Positions 34,369-42,045 of a stretch of 64,000 bases of DNA are shown in pieces (the stretch's first letter is position 1; each line of letters starts with the position of its first letter). This DNA is from Methylorubrum populi (GTDB taxonomy: Bacteria > Pseudomonadota > Alphaproteobacteria > Rhizobiales > Beijerinckiaceae), in the NCBI RefSeq assembly GCF_002355515.1, contig NZ_AP014809.1:1306001-1370000 (forward strand). Direction: 5' to 3'. The notes beneath the pieces are model-generated. The model saw only the letters and a list, made by a program, of their open reading frames with translations. It was not told the DNA's origin and searched no databases. The translations under genes and the position numbers were made by a program.

Positions 34369-35343
34369 TCAGAGCGGCGCCGACCGGTCCCGCCGGGCGA
34401 GGGCCGCGCGGGCCGTGCTCGCCTCCCAGGCCTCGTCCGGATCGCCCCCGGCCATCTCGGCCGCGGTGACCGGGACGGCTTCGAGGAGCGGGACGGAGCC
34501 GAACGGCAGATCCGGGATCGCCGCGCCGTCCGCCGCCCCGGCGAGAATCACGTACTCGAACGGCGCACACTCGGCCGGGAGGCGGCTGAACAGGATCGCG
34601 CCGTGTTTCCCCACGTCCCTCGCCACGCGATATCCGTCCGAGACGCGGTCGCCGAGGCTGATCAGGATGTTGGCCCAGAGCCGCACCCGCTCGGTCTCCG
34701 CCACCTCTCCCTGCGGCAACCGCAGGGCCACCTCGCAGGCGACGCCGTTCTCCGGGTCGGGGATGCCGGCCCAGGGCGTGGACAGACCGTCGGTGGCGAG
34801 CACCACGCCCTCGACCGCCTTATCGGCTGGGCGCAGCAGCAGGATCCGGCGATGGGGGCCGAACCACTTCGTCTGCCCGTGGATGTTGGCGTGATGATCC
34901 TGCGCGGCGTAGCCGCAGACGCGGCGGTCGCGCGCCTCCCAGAACCGGTGGCGGGCCGCGGCGGCCGCCTCGTAGGCCGGATCCTCGGGGCCGCGCGGGA
35001 CGATGCCGGGATCGAACGACGTCTCCACCCGGACGCGGCCGGGCCGCCCGAGGAGAGAGAGAGGGAAGCGGTCGGCCGTCCAGCGGATCTCGACCCGGTT
35101 GAAGGGGGAGCCGCCCGCTTCGACGAGGCGGCCCACCGCCGCCTCGATGGCGGCGAAGGCGTTTCGGGGCTCGGCGTCCAGGTAATGCCCCGCCGCATCG
35201 GTGTAGCCGCCCGAGATGTCCGAATACCCCGCCTGCATCGTGGTGGCGCTCCAGGCCCCCGCGACCGCCCCCGCCGGGGCATGCCCGAGATCGGCGCGCA
35301 GGTCGCGCTCCGCATCCGCGATGCCGTAGGGCGGGCCGGTCAT
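34369..35343 (-). CDS. Hypothetical protein, possibly SUFU-like
   Basis: A 324-residue protein without signal peptide or membrane helices. The C-terminal half (WANILISLGDRVSDGYRVAR, FEYVILAGA, LPFGSVPLLEAVPVTAAEMA) has the rhythm of bacterial SUFU-domain (suppressor of fused) proteins, where a late strand ends in a phrase like VPIT-x-x-E. The N-terminal part contains FNRVEIRWTADRFPLSLLGR. This is weak pattern recognition; no catalytic motif is seen. Bacterial SUFU proteins are often immunity proteins to toxins, but no toxin gene lies next to it. Confidence 0.6.
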   Translation of the reverse strand: MTGPPYGIADAERDLRADLGHAPAGAVAGAWSATTMQAGYSDISGGYTDAAGHYLDAEPRNAFAAIEAAVGRLVEAGGSPFNRVEIRWTADRFPLSLLGRPGRVRVETSFDPGIVPRGPEDPAYEAAAAARHRFWEARDRRVCGYAAQDHHANIHGQTKWFGPHRRILLLRPADKAVEGVVLATDGLSTPWAGIPDPENGVACEVALRLPQGEVAETERVRLWANILISLGDRVSDGYRVARDVGKHGAILFSRLPAECAPFEYVILAGAADGAAIPDLPFGSVPLLEAVPVTAAEMAGGDPDEAWEASTARAALARRDRSAPL

Positions 35344-35371
35344 GCCGCGTCTCGCTCCCGTTCCGCCCGAA

Positions 35372-35866
35372 TCAGGTGCCCCGGCCCGGCTTCTCCCGGC
35401 CGGGGCAATCGCCGAGGCGGCGCATCAGGGTCAGGATCTCGGAGGAGAGTTCGGGGTGCCGGGTGATGAGGGTTTGGATGGTGCCCGTCACGTTGTCCTT
35501 GGCGAAGTGATAGGTCAGGACGACCTTCGACTCCTTGCAATCCATGGCGAAGACGAAGCCGTCGGGCAGGTCGCGGGTCTCGCTCAGGCGGCAGGCGTCG
35601 AGAAAGCGCGGGTTCGACTGGTACTGCGCCATCGTCTCGCGACGGAACGCCTCGTAATCGGCCGAGGCAAGGCAGGCCTCGCCCTTCGCGCCCTGGCCCT
35701 GGAACCGGCTGTTGCGGCTCTCGGTCTCGTAGAGGCCCGGCACGAAGACCGGCCGCGGCGTCAGAAGCGGGGCGGCCTCAGCCGACGGCGCCTGCGCCCG
35801 GACCGGACTGCCGAGGAGAAGCGGCGCGCTCACGGCAAGGAATCGGATCGCGGGCGTCCACCGCAT
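35372..35866 (-). CDS. Exported protein, DUF3617-like
   Basis: A 164-residue protein with a signal peptide (RFLAVSAPLLLGSPVRAQA). The mature part begins with a Pro/Ala stretch, then PGLYETESRNSRFQGQGA; four cysteines are visible (CLAS, CRLSE, CKESK, CPGRE), likely two disulfides in the periplasm. The PGLYE opening followed by Cys-containing beta segments recalls the DUF3617 family, whose function is unknown. AGAGG precedes the ATG at 35866. It lies 28 bases upstream of the stop region of the preceding hypothetical gene on the same strand. Confidence 0.65.
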   Translation of the reverse strand: MRWTPAIRFLAVSAPLLLGSPVRAQAPSAEAAPLLTPRPVFVPGLYETESRNSRFQGQGAKGEACLASADYEAFRRETMAQYQSNPRFLDACRLSETRDLPDGFVFAMDCKESKVVLTYHFAKDNVTGTIQTLITRHPELSSEILTLMRRLGDCPGREKPGRGT

Positions 35867-36001
35867 GTCTGCAAGCCTCTTCCGGTTCGGGCGGGCCGGA
35901 ATCCGGCCGGGCGGCAGGGTCCCCGCTGCGGCGGCCGAGTCAAGCCGTCACGGCCGGGTCGAGCCGAGGCCTGAAGATGCCCTGACGCGACAGGGACCGC
36001 C

Positions 36002-37402
36002 CTACCCGCCGAGGAGGGTGGTGATCATGGCCGCCAGCCCGAAATAGGGGCCGATGAAGGCGATCGAGCCGCCCCATAGCAGCGCCAGCCAGCCCCAGCC
36101 GCCCATGCGCGCCCCGGCCTTGCGCAGGCGCGCCCCCCGCTCGGCGGGCGCGAACACGCCCTTGCGTCCGGCACGGCGCGCGGCGCGGGCGGCCGCCGCG
36201 ATCTGGATCCGGTCCGCCCGGACCGCCGTCACGGCGGCGGTGCCCGCCCAGACGAGGAGCGCGAGGACGCCGAGGGCGATCGCCCGGCCGCCGCTCTCAT
36301 CTATGGCGACGTTCGACAGGAGGAAGGAGAGCCACAGCCCCGCCAGCGCCGCGAGGGCCACGCCCCAGCGGCGATGCGCCACCGCCCAGACATGCGGCGC
36401 CAGCAGCGCGTAGGGGCAGAGGCGGCGGGGTGGCGGCATTCGCCGCCGCATCGCCTCGTAGGCCTTGAGGGCGTGCGGCGCGGATTCGAGGAAGGCGCGG
36501 GCATCGCTCGCCTGGAGCGGCAGGCGCCCGCGGGGAAAGACCGGCACCGCCACCACCGCCGGATCGCCGGGCTCGGGCGGGATCACGTCGCGCAGGATCT
36601 GGGTGGCGATGGCCGCGTCCTGCGCATCGAAGCAGGCGGCGAGAACCGCATCCTCGCGCGGCCAGCCGAAGACCGGGGCGGCCCGCAGGATCGCCGGGCG
36701 GGTGGCGGCGATGCGCTTGGCCGTGATCCGCCCATCCGGACTGCGCCAGAGGCCGAACAGCGCCCGCAGCAGCGCCGTCTCCGCCAGGGCGCGCGGCCCG
36801 GCGGGCAGCCGCCGCGCCCGCGCCAGCCACGCGTCCAGGCTGTCCGCGCCGTCGCGGAGGAAGGGTGGCAGATCCGCCTCCAGCGCGCGCGCCTCCTGCC
36901 ACTCCGCCGGCCCGGCTTCGAGCGGCGCGATATCGATCACCAGGGGAACCGGCACGTCCGGCGAGGATACGGGATCCGGGGCAGCGGGCGGAGAGGCGAG
37001 GTCCCGCACGAGGAGGATCGGCGCCTCTCGCGCGGCCGGCGGGGCCGGCACATCGAGATCGCGCACCAGGGGGCGTTCCGGCGGGGGGCTCTCGGCGGCC
37101 GGGGCCGTCGGTCCGGCTTCCTCACTCACCTGCACGCGGTCGTCGATCCCCCGCGCCGCGCCGGCCGGCTCGTCCGCCGGCTCCTCGCCGCCGCCGGGCG
37201 CTTCCTCGTCCTCCGGCGACGTCTCGGCCGGGAGCCGCCGCGCCTCCGCCAGCGCGCGCTCGCGGGCGGCGAGCAAAGCCTGGAAGCCCTCGGCGTCCTC
37301 ATCCGGCCGGGTGAGCTTGAGGCGGCGGGCATAGGCGCGGCGGATCGCCGACGCGTCCCGCGTCGGTTCGAGCCCGAGCAGGCCCCAGGCGCTGTCCGTC
37401 AT
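36002..37402 (-). CDS. J-domain-like membrane co-chaperone of the HscC system
   Basis: A 466-residue protein. Residues 5-55 look like a J domain (WGLLGLEPTRDASAIRRAYA, RRLKLTRPDEDAEGFQALLA), but the HPD tripeptide reads RPD here. A long acidic, Pro/Ala-rich region follows (about 60-160), then a helical region and, in the last third, three or four membrane segments (ALAALAGLWLSFLLSNVAI; ALGVLALLVWAGTAAVTAV; GWLALLWGGSIAFIGPYFG). E. coli HscC works with membrane J proteins DjlB and DjlC, and this gene starts 8 bases after the hscC-like stop. Whether RPD can still stimulate the Hsp70 ATPase is uncertain. Confidence 0.78.
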   Translation of the reverse strand: MTDSAWGLLGLEPTRDASAIRRAYARRLKLTRPDEDAEGFQALLAARERALAEARRLPAETSPEDEEAPGGGEEPADEPAGAARGIDDRVQVSEEAGPTAPAAESPPPERPLVRDLDVPAPPAAREAPILLVRDLASPPAAPDPVSSPDVPVPLVIDIAPLEAGPAEWQEARALEADLPPFLRDGADSLDAWLARARRLPAGPRALAETALLRALFGLWRSPDGRITAKRIAATRPAILRAAPVFGWPREDAVLAACFDAQDAAIATQILRDVIPPEPGDPAVVAVPVFPRGRLPLQASDARAFLESAPHALKAYEAMRRRMPPPRRLCPYALLAPHVWAVAHRRWGVALAALAGLWLSFLLSNVAIDESGGRAIALGVLALLVWAGTAAVTAVRADRIQIAAAARAARRAGRKGVFAPAERGARLRKAGARMGGWGWLALLWGGSIAFIGPYFGLAAMITTLLGG

Positions 37403-37410
37403 GAGAGCGC

Positions 37411-39108
37411 TCAGAACCGGAAGCGGTGGTCTTCGAGGGCGTCGAGGTCGGCCGCGAAGGCCGCCCGCAGCGCCTCGGGCTCGCTGCCCGACGCCTCGGC
37501 GATCTCCCGCTCGAAGCGGGCGACGCGGCCGGCGACGTGCTGGCGCAGCTCGCCGCGAAGCTCCGCGTAGAGCGCGTCGGCGCGGGCCAGCAGCGCCCGG
37601 TTCTCCGCCTGCTCCCGCGGCGCGAGCTTGATCGCGGCAAGCGCGGCGAAGCGCGCCTCGATCTCCGCCTCGTCGAGGTTGGCGCCGTTGCGGAAGACCT
37701 GCCGGCGGCGCAGGCCGGTGGAGACCACCGCGACCTCGACCTCGAGGGCACCGTTGATGTCGTAGGTGAAGCGCACCTCGGCGGTCTCGGTGCCGGCCGG
37801 CGCCTTCGGCAGCGTCACCGGAACCTGGCCGAGCGGGATGTTGTCGTCGGGGCGCAGGCTCTCGCCCTGGAACACCTTCACCTCGATATGGTCCTGGCCG
37901 TCGTGGACCGTGGTGATGCGGTGGGCCCGGCTCACCGGCACGGCGGCGTTGCGCTCGATGATCGGCAGCATCACCTGCGTCGCCCCGGCGGTGCGGGCGT
38001 TCTCGGTGATGGCGATACCGAGGGTGAAGGGGCAGACATCGGTCATCACCACCTCCTCCAGGGCGGCGTGACGCGCCTTGAGCCCGGCCTGCACCGCTGC
38101 CCCCTGCGCCACCGCGGTGTCGGGATCGACATGGACCAGGGGCAGCCGTCCGAACAGCCGGGCGACGAGGCTGCGGATCACCGGCATCCGGGTCGCGCCG
38201 CCGACGAGGATCACACCGTCGAGATCGGCGAGCCGTTTGCCGGAATCCGACAGAGCCCGCTCCAGCGGCGCGCGCAGGCGATGCAGGAGCGGGGCGGCGG
38301 CGGCCTCCAGTCGGGCGCGGTCGAGCTGGCCGCGCCGCACCGCCTCGCCGAGCCGGATCTCGTAGGCCGCCTCCGGCGCGGCGGTGAGCCCGCGCTTGAC
38401 CGCCTCGGCGACCCGCAGCAGGCGGGCGCGATCGCCCGGCGAGAGGCTGTCGGGGGCGATGCGCAGATCGTCGGCGATCACCCCCGCCAGAACGTCGGAG
38501 AAATCGTCGCCGCCGAGCGCCACGTCGCCGGCGGTGGCGCGCACCTCCATCACGCCCTCGTAGAGTTCGAGCAACGAGACGTCGAAGGTGCCGCCGCCGA
38601 GGTCGAACACGAGGACGGTGCCCTCCTGCTTGGAGGCGACCCCGTAGGCGAGCGCCGCCGCCGTCGGCTCGTTGACGAGCCGCTCCACCGGCAGGCCGGC
38701 GAGTCGCGCGGCGTCGAGGGTGGCCTTGCGCTGGATGTCGTTGAAATAGGCCGGCACCGAGATCACCGCCTCGGTCACCTCCGTGCCGAGATGCGCCTGG
38801 GCGTCGGCCTTGAGGCTCTTCAGCACCAGGGCCGACAACTCCTCCGGACGGAAGCTCTGGCCGCGGCCGAGCCGGGCGACGTGACCCGAGCCCATCCAGC
38901 GCTTGAACGAGGCGACGGTGCGCTCGGGCTCGGTGGCCAGCCGCTCCCGCGCCGCGCGGCCGACCAGCACCGTCCCGTCGGCGTCGAGGCCGACCACGGA
39001 GGGCGTCAGCGGCTCGCCCAGGGCGTTGGGGATGAGGCGCGGCCCCTCTGGCGACCAGACGGCCACCGCCGAGTTCGTGGTGCCGAGATCGATGCCGACG
39101 ATCGCCAT
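37411..39108 (-). CDS. hscC: HscC-type Hsp70 chaperone
   Basis: A 565-residue Hsp70 of HscC length (about 556 in E. coli), shorter than DnaK because the C-terminal lid is reduced. The nucleotide-binding domain has VGIDLGTTNSAVAVW, VISVPAYFNDIQRKATLDAA, NEPTAAALAYGV, VFDLGGGTFDVSLLELYEG and ILVGGATRMPVIRSLVARLF. The substrate domain begins near DVCPFTLGIAI. ATG 39108 is right before the first nucleotide motif. It is followed by the J-like gene after 8 bases and lies downstream of the dimethylformamidase genes on the same strand. Confidence 0.92.
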   Translation of the reverse strand: MAIVGIDLGTTNSAVAVWSPEGPRLIPNALGEPLTPSVVGLDADGTVLVGRAARERLATEPERTVASFKRWMGSGHVARLGRGQSFRPEELSALVLKSLKADAQAHLGTEVTEAVISVPAYFNDIQRKATLDAARLAGLPVERLVNEPTAAALAYGVASKQEGTVLVFDLGGGTFDVSLLELYEGVMEVRATAGDVALGGDDFSDVLAGVIADDLRIAPDSLSPGDRARLLRVAEAVKRGLTAAPEAAYEIRLGEAVRRGQLDRARLEAAAAPLLHRLRAPLERALSDSGKRLADLDGVILVGGATRMPVIRSLVARLFGRLPLVHVDPDTAVAQGAAVQAGLKARHAALEEVVMTDVCPFTLGIAITENARTAGATQVMLPIIERNAAVPVSRAHRITTVHDGQDHIEVKVFQGESLRPDDNIPLGQVPVTLPKAPAGTETAEVRFTYDINGALEVEVAVVSTGLRRRQVFRNGANLDEAEIEARFAALAAIKLAPREQAENRALLARADALYAELRGELRQHVAGRVARFEREIAEASGSEPEALRAAFAADLDALEDHRFRF

Positions 39109-39325
39109 GGAGCCCCCTTCGCTTCGGGCGGCTCGCGTCGGTCCGGCGCCGCGGCCTGCCCCGCCCCGATTATAAGCCACGGCCCGCGACGATGGCGAAG
39201 GCCAGGGCCGCGGCGGGCCTGGAGCTCCCTCCGGCCCTGGAGGAAGAGGATGCGGGCGAAGGCTCCGATGACGGCCGCGTTCGGTCCGATCGGCCCTCGC
39301 CCGACGGCGCGGACGGCGGTCGGGG

Positions 39326-39676
39326 TCAGAACCGCAGACCGGACAGGCGCCCACGGCTGCCGGGGCCGAACACGCTCTCGATCACCGCCCAGGTCGATGG
39401 ACTCAGGCCGCGGTCGCTCCGCAGTCGGCGCGGATCCGCCCGCTCGAGCCGGTCCATCTCGCCGGCGCAGCGCTGGAGCGCGCGTTCCGTCTTGGCCGTC
39501 GCCGCGCCGTGCCGCGGGCCCCTGGCCCCGTCCAGCTCGAATCGAAGGCAGGCGGCGAAATCGTCCTTCAGATTGTCGAAGGGGGCGGCCTGGGCACCCG
39601 GAGCCGTGGCCAGCAGGGCGGCCATGAGGGAGGCCGCGAGGGAAGCAACGGGCAAAACGGCGGCACGAACGAACAT
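39326..39676 (-). CDS. Small exported protein of unknown function
   Basis: A 116-residue protein with a clear signal peptide (LPVASLAASLMAALLATAPG, cleaved after AQA). The mature part is about 85 residues, with two cysteines (FAACLRFELDG and LQRCAGEMDRLE) that may pair, and a C-terminal GLSPSTWAVIESVFGPGSR. The start at ATG 39676 was chosen because GGAGCG lies eight bases upstream; an earlier start adds 12 polar residues ahead of the signal peptide. Its 5' end overlaps the 3' end of the next open frame. Confidence 0.55.
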   Translation of the reverse strand: MFVRAAVLPVASLAASLMAALLATAPGAQAAPFDNLKDDFAACLRFELDGARGPRHGAATAKTERALQRCAGEMDRLERADPRRLRSDRGLSPSTWAVIESVFGPGSRGRLSGLRF

Positions 39677-40080
39677 GGGAACGCTCCGGTCACGGTCGGC
39701 TGACGACGACAACGCGCCGGCCGGCGATTCGCCGCACCGAGGGGAGACCGGTTCGGCGAGGGCGCCGTGCTTCTATCCCGCGTCCGGCGTTTCACCCCCC
39801 CCGGTCCGCGCCGGAACAGGAAGACCTGACGCCCCTCCCCCGCCAGAGCCGCGGCCCCCTGGCGGCCGCAGATCCAGTCCCGCACCATCGCCGCGGCGGC
39901 GGGGGAGACGGCGGGCTTCCACAGCCAGATGTCGCGGGCCGCGTCGATTCCGTGCTCGTCAAACAGGGCGGCGGGCGCGTCCTCGGCCACCCCCACCGAC
40001 CAGGCGGAGAAATCGGCGCCGAATTCCTTCACGTAGCTGATGAACTCGAACTTGATCTGCTGGACGCTGTAGGCGGTCAT
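39568..40080 (-). CDS. Small protein with a probable poly-G frameshift
   Basis: An open frame of 170 codons of which only the first 92 or so look like a protein (YSVQQIKFEFISYVKEFGAD; FDEHGIDAARDIWLWKPAVS; VRDWICGRQG). A run of eight G (minus strand, 39795-39802) follows; with seven G the frame would end at once at TGA. Beyond the run the frame is Arg/Pro-rich and then only mirrors the neighbouring gene in another frame. The real product is therefore probably about 94 residues. It starts 10 bases after the Sel1-protein stop and should be co-translated with it. I do not recognise the family. Confidence 0.5.
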   Translation of the reverse strand: MTAYSVQQIKFEFISYVKEFGADFSAWSVGVAEDAPAALFDEHGIDAARDIWLWKPAVSPAAAAMVRDWICGRQGAAALAGEGRQVFLFRRGPGGVKRRTRDRSTAPSPNRSPLGAANRRPARCRRQPTVTGAFPCSFVPPFCPLLPSRPPSWPPCWPRLRVPRPPPSTI

Positions 40081-40090
40081 CGGGCGCCCC

Positions 40091-40783
40091 TCAGGCGGGG
40101 ATCGGGGCGATGCGGCCGGGCGCGGTGCGGCGGGCCTGCGCCCGGGCGGCGCCCTCGCGCTTCTCCTCGGCCGACATCTCCTTGATCACCTCCTCCAGGG
40201 CGTTGAGGGCCGTACCGACGCCGTGCCCGGCGGCGAGCGAGAGCCAGGCGAAGGCCTCGACCCGGTCGCGCTCCACCCCGATGCCGTGGGCGTAGAGATG
40301 GCCGAGCCGGGCCTGGGACGGGTAGTGCCCGGCCTCGGCCGCGCTCCGGTAGAGTGCGGCGGCGCGGGCGGGGTCGGCGGGGAGCCCGTCGCCCTTGGTC
40401 AGCAGGGTGGCGAGGTTGTAGGCCGCCATCGCGTCGCCGCTGGCGGCGGCCCGCTCCAGCCAGCGCGCGCCCTCGGCCCGGTCCTGCGCCACGCCCTGGC
40501 CCATGGCCAGCATCGCCCCGACATTGGTCGCGGCGGGGCCGTGGCCCTGCTCGGCGGCGCGGCGATACCATTCGAAGGCCTGCGCCAGCGAGGCGGGCAC
40601 GCCGGTCCCGCCGGCATGGAGCGCACCGAGCCAGGCCTGCGCCTCCGGGTCGCCCGCCTCGGCGAGCGGCCGGAACACGGCGAGCGCCCGGTCGTAGGCG
40701 CGGGCCTGGAACGCGGCGACGCCCTCTGCGAGGGCGTGCGCGGCGGCGAGAGGCTGGGCGGCAAGGGGCACAGCAAGGCTCAT
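40091..40783 (-). CDS. Sel1-repeat (TPR-like) protein
   Basis: A 230-residue protein made of Sel1-like repeats, about four to five: YDRALAVFRPLAEAGDPEAQ, AQAFEWYRRAAEQGHGPAAT, AEGARWLERAAASGDAMAAY, ARAAALYRSAAEAGHYPSQA and VEAFAWLSLAAGHGVG. Such alpha-solenoids mediate protein contacts. The short N-terminus is hydrophobic but not a convincing signal peptide. ATG 40783 has GGAGA seven bases upstream, better than the ATG 12 bases earlier. It lies 17 bases after the Rieske-like gene. A role as scaffold for DMFase or the chaperones is guesswork. Confidence 0.87.
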   Translation of the reverse strand: MSLAVPLAAQPLAAAHALAEGVAAFQARAYDRALAVFRPLAEAGDPEAQAWLGALHAGGTGVPASLAQAFEWYRRAAEQGHGPAATNVGAMLAMGQGVAQDRAEGARWLERAAASGDAMAAYNLATLLTKGDGLPADPARAAALYRSAAEAGHYPSQARLGHLYAHGIGVERDRVEAFAWLSLAAGHGVGTALNALEEVIKEMSAEEKREGAARAQARRTAPGRIAPIPA

Positions 40784-40800
40784 CGACGTCTCCAAAAAAA

Positions 40801-41907
40801 TCAGCAGCCGCGGCCCTGGGCCGTGGCGTAGAGGGGTTGGGTGTCCGTGGCGGCGGGCCGGGCCCGCACGCGGGCGGCGAGGTTGGCCTGGAGCCAGAGA
40901 CCTGCGGCGTTGGTCGCAAGGGCCTCATCGGCGTCCGACCGCGAGAGCGCCGCCTGCGCGGCGACCGCCGGCGCCATCCGGGCGGCGATCTCGGCGAGCC
41001 ACGCGTCCCAAGAGGCTTCGAGCCAAGAGGCTTCGAAATTGGGCGTCGCCGTCCCCTCCGGGCCGAGCAACCCGATCCGCAGCAGCGTCTGGCCGAGGGC
41101 CGTCGGCTGCAGCATCACGGCGCAGGTCTCGCCCCGTGCCTCGATCAAGACGAGGTTGGGGAAGTGGAGGGCAAGGGAAGCGGCCTCCCCGGTGGCAAGC
41201 CGCCCGCTCAGGTGCAAGCTCTCCGGCGCTTCCGCGCAGCCATCGCCTTCGGCCAGAGCCTGCGCCGCGAGCTTCCAGTTGGCGGCGTATTCCGCCCGCC
41301 GGGTTTCGCCGGCGAGCGCCACCAAGCCGTCGGGCGCGGCCTCGGGCGGGGCTGCCCCCGGGTCGAGGTTGATCCGCACCAGCGGCCCCCAGGCGCGGGC
41401 GGCGACCGGCAGCAGCCGCTCCGGACGTAAGCCCAGATACTGGTGCATCGCCGGCGTCGGCCCCTCGGCTCCCGCCGGAAGCACGGCCCCGTCGCGGCTG
41501 TAGCCGCAGGCGGTGAAGGAGCAGCGGGTCTTGGTGCCGGTGCGGCATTGCAGCGGCACCGCGCGGCAGCCGCCGTGCTGGGCCTTGTTGAAGCGCCCGA
41601 CGAGGCCGCCATCAGCCCCGCGCTGGACATGGAGGCCGTGATGGCCGGCGGTGAAGGGCAGGAGGTCGCCGGGCGCCGGAATCTCGGCGCCGAGGCCGAT
41701 GGCGAGCCAGGAGCGGGTCCAGACCGCGTCGTCCTCCAGTTCGGCGAAGGCGAGCGCCCGGTAGGCCGCCGGCGGCAGCAGGCGCGGCGCGGCCGGGTCG
41801 AGGCCGGCGGCGAAGAAGGCCGGATCGGCGAGGTCGAGCCCCTCGGCGTGGTGGCCGAGATCGGGGCGGTCCGGCACGAAGCCGGCGGACGCGATAGCGA
41901 GGACCAT
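40801..41907 (-). CDS. Rieske-oxygenase homologue with lost metal ligands
   Basis: A 368-residue protein with the order of a Rieske non-haem oxygenase alpha subunit: WTRSWLAIGLGAEIPAPGDL at the start, then the cluster region, RAWGPLVRINLDP, and NWKLAAQALAEGDGCAEAPE where functional enzymes have NWKLxxENxxExYHCxxxH. The ligands are missing: the first C-x-H pair reads A-Q-H (NKAQHGG), the second C-x-x-H region reads FTACGYSRDG, and both histidines of the mononuclear iron site are replaced. It is therefore probably not an oxygenase. It sits 138 bases downstream of the DMFase large-subunit gene on the same strand and is followed closely by the Sel1 gene. Confidence 0.72.
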   Translation of the reverse strand: MVLAIASAGFVPDRPDLGHHAEGLDLADPAFFAAGLDPAAPRLLPPAAYRALAFAELEDDAVWTRSWLAIGLGAEIPAPGDLLPFTAGHHGLHVQRGADGGLVGRFNKAQHGGCRAVPLQCRTGTKTRCSFTACGYSRDGAVLPAGAEGPTPAMHQYLGLRPERLLPVAARAWGPLVRINLDPGAAPPEAAPDGLVALAGETRRAEYAANWKLAAQALAEGDGCAEAPESLHLSGRLATGEAASLALHFPNLVLIEARGETCAVMLQPTALGQTLLRIGLLGPEGTATPNFEASWLEASWDAWLAEIAARMAPAVAAQAALSRSDADEALATNAAGLWLQANLAARVRARPAATDTQPLYATAQGRGC

Positions 41908-41938
41908 GAACGCCTCTCACGCTTCTCGAAAGGGGGCC

Positions 41939-42036
41939 GGTGGCAGCGCACAGGGGGCTGACGGCGCTGCCACCGGGGCTCCGCCCGAGGAAGGCGAGGA
42001 CGGAGCGTCGGAACGGTCCCCGCCGTGGCGGGGACC
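41939..42036 (-). terminator. Two hairpins after the DMFase large-subunit gene
   Basis: Hairpin one pairs 42015-42024 with 42027-42036 (ten perfect pairs, GGTCCCCGCC and GGCGGGGACC). Hairpin two pairs 41939-41949 with 41964-41974 (GGTGGCAGCGC and GCGCTGCCACC). Neither is followed by a T run, so they may attenuate or protect the mRNA end between the DMFase gene and the Rieske-like gene. Confidence 0.5.
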
Positions 42037-42045
42037 ATCGGGGTC

